A stretch of 14,943 nucleotides of DNA, taken from NCBI GenBank assembly GCA_002432085.1, contig DJFN01000124.1:10576-25518 (forward strand), in the 5' to 3' direction. Every line of letters starts with the position of its first letter. Position 1 is the first letter of the stretch. Position numbers and translations under genes: made by a program. The notes below the pieces were generated by a model that worked only from the letters and a program-made list of their open reading frames with translations, did no database searches and had not been told where the DNA came from. The stretch is from Flavobacteriales bacterium UBA5871. Its GTDB lineage: Bacteria > Bacteroidota > Bacteroidia > Flavobacteriales_D > Crocinitomicaceae. Shown here piece by piece: positions 13,478-14,943 of the stretch.

Positions 13478-14943
13478 ATGAGTACAAGTATGTTTCGACC
13501 CTTCCGTGATGCCATCCTGCTGGTTCTTTTCTGGATCATTTGCTTCGATATGCAGCGGGTCCTGTTTTCCATTCACCATTGGAGCAAATTACAGGCTGTC
13601 GGCACATGGGAATGGTTTCAATGCTTTTTCTATTCATTCCGGCTCGATCTCGCAACAGCCTGTGCTTTAGCAGCTTTGCCGTTCGTTGTTCGACTCTTCG
13701 GATTTTACAGCCCGTGGAAATGGACGTTCCGCATTTTCCGCGTTGTTTTGCTCTCGCTGCTGGCGATTCTCGTCCTCGTACAAGCCGGTGAAATCGTGGC
13801 TTACGGCGAGTGGAACCACAAGCTCACTTCACGCGTTTTCATGCACCTTGCGCATCCGGATGAAGTGGCGCGTACGGCGAATTACAGCATGATCTTCTGG
13901 TACATTTTCTACGCCATTATCCAGTTTGCTTTCGGTTTCTGGCTGTCGAGAAAATTGTTCAAGCGGGTTCCGAACGAGCGTTACGTGTTCGAATGGCGTC
14001 AGCTGGCGGTTTTCCCGCTGCAGATGGTCATTCCGCTTGGATTGATGTTCTTTTTCCTCCGCGGCGGCGTTCAACCGATTCCGATCAACATTGGCTCGGC
14101 AACCTATACAGACAAAGCCATCGCGAACGATATTTCGATCAATTCGTTCTACTATTTCGCCAAGTCGTACCTGCTTTACAACCGCAGCACAATCGATCAG
14201 TTCATGCCGAAAGTCAACGTGCAGCTGGCGGAAAAGAACGTGCAGGATTGGTACGCTTATCCGAAAGAACACGATCAGTTTTTCCTTTCCAACACGCGGC
14301 CGAATGTCATTGTGATCGTTCTCGAAGGCTGGTCGGCTGAAGGAATCGGTTCACTCGGACCAACGAAAGGCGCTACGCCGAATTTCGACAAGCTGGCTTC
14401 GGAGGGCGTGCTGTTTACGAACATTTACGCCACGGGAACAACGTCCGAAATCGGTAATTCCAGCATTTTCAGCGGCAATCCGGCCGTTCCGGAAGTATCG
14501 ATTTCCATGCAGCCGGAAAAACACCGGAAGCTGCATTCGCTTAACGAAGACTTTGAATCCTGGGGCTACCACACGAGCTATATTTTCAGCGGCGACCTCA
14601 AATACGGCAACATCGGGGGTTATTTCATGGACCACGGCTTCGATGTCGTGAAAGATGAAAACGATTTCCCGTCCGATCTGCCGCGCGGCAAGCTGAATTT
14701 CTACGACAAAGACCTGTACCGTTTCCTGCTGAAAGAAATTAACGACAACAAAAAGCCGTTCCTGCAATGCGCCTTTACGGGCAGTACACATGCGCCTTAT
14801 GATCAGCCTAAAGGAAAAGGAAAGGTTTTTACCGGCGAGGAAGCGGACTTCATGAATTCGCTCGTTTATGCCGACGAATGCCTTGGTAAGTTCATCGCAG
14901 ATTGCAAGAAAAATCCTTGGTACAACAATACGCTGTTCGTCTT
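13478..14943 (+). CDS. LTA synthase-like membrane sulfatase/phosphotransferase (3' end outside window)
   Basis: Partial gene: 488 codons are visible and the frame is open to the edge. The N-terminal part (about 10-195) holds about five membrane segments, followed by a linker and an extracytoplasmic alkaline-phosphatase-type domain beginning at RPNVIVIVLEGWS. Visible active-site positions by comparison with LtaS: the metal ligand E283 in VLEGWS, the nucleophile T321 or T322 in GTTSEIGNSS, and H438 in GSTHAPY. The usual TSDHG metal-ligand motif should lie just past the window end. In Firmicutes such enzymes polymerise glycerol phosphate; Gram-negative members may transfer phosphoglycerol or phosphoethanolamine to envelope glycans or lipids. 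The substrate here is unknown. Start: ATG at 13478, with an alternative Met at codon 5 (13490). It is divergent from the two-component system. Confidence 0.9.
   Translation, partial: MSTSMFRPFRDAILLVLFWIICFDMQRVLFSIHHWSKLQAVGTWEWFQCFFYSFRLDLATACALAALPFVVRLFGFYSPWKWTFRIFRVVLLSLLAILVLVQAGEIVAYGEWNHKLTSRVFMHLAHPDEVARTANYSMIFWYIFYAIIQFAFGFWLSRKLFKRVPNERYVFEWRQLAVFPLQMVIPLGLMFFFLRGGVQPIPINIGSATYTDKAIANDISINSFYYFAKSYLLYNRSTIDQFMPKVNVQLAEKNVQDWYAYPKEHDQFFLSNTRPNVIVIVLEGWSAEGIGSLGPTKGATPNFDKLASEGVLFTNIYATGTTSEIGNSSIFSGNPAVPEVSISMQPEKHRKLHSLNEDFESWGYHTSYIFSGDLKYGNIGGYFMDHGFDVVKDENDFPSDLPRGKLNFYDKDLYRFLLKEINDNKKPFLQCAFTGSTHAPYDQPKGKGKVFTGEEADFMNSLVYADECLGKFIADCKKNPWYNNTLFV

Overview
The window looks like chromosomal DNA from a Bacteroidota member, most likely Flavobacteriales. 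Four things point there. There is a secreted protein with a type IX secretion (T9SS, type B, CHU_C-like) C-terminal sorting domain. The promoter -7 boxes follow the TAnnTTTG pattern of the phylum's sigma factor. Start codons lack Shine-Dalgarno sequences. The RecG, DusB and DsbD proteins read like Bacteroidota versions. No phage, transposase, CRISPR array, tRNA or rRNA was seen.

Layout. (1) 1-2486, plus strand: a 24-bp perfect palindrome, a strong -7 box, then pabB (aminodeoxychorismate synthase component I, folate pathway) overlapping tilS (tRNA-Ile lysidine synthetase) by 13 bp. (2) 2609-5503, plus: a small conserved protein of unknown function, a free-standing DsbD alpha-like periplasmic protein, and a full-length three-domain DsbD, closed by a strong intrinsic terminator. 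(3) 5504-5907: a 404-bp non-coding stretch with the terminator, a promoter-like sequence followed by a long two-part hairpin (candidate small RNA or leader), and a 103-base G-free tract of CAACT-like units in front of recG. (4) 5908-8354, plus: recG helicase and a small secreted TonB-C-like protein 8 nt behind it. (5) 8419-11021, minus: a lipoprotein of unknown function, a T9SS cargo protein with a probable TTG start, and dusB (tRNA dihydrouridine synthase, GTG start). (6) 11022-11337: a non-coding stretch with two hairpins and a cluster of AT-rich palindromes. (7) 11338-13289, minus: a two-component system, an OmpR-type regulator followed by its kinase with an ATGA overlap. (8) From 13478 to the window end, plus and divergent: the 5' part of an LTA-synthase-like membrane sulfatase/phosphotransferase, which runs off the edge.

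The genes are mostly housekeeping (folate, tRNA modification, periplasmic thiol redox, recombination repair), with an envelope theme at the right end. No clearly new multi-gene system is visible. The observations best worth checking are the candidate structured RNA at 5681-5800; the repeated placement of a TAYCTTTGCA box 4-9 nt from start codons, which implies near-leaderless mRNAs for pabB, dusB and the LTA-synthase-like gene; the palindrome at 1-24; and two intergenic hairpins with unrelated arms but a similar core.
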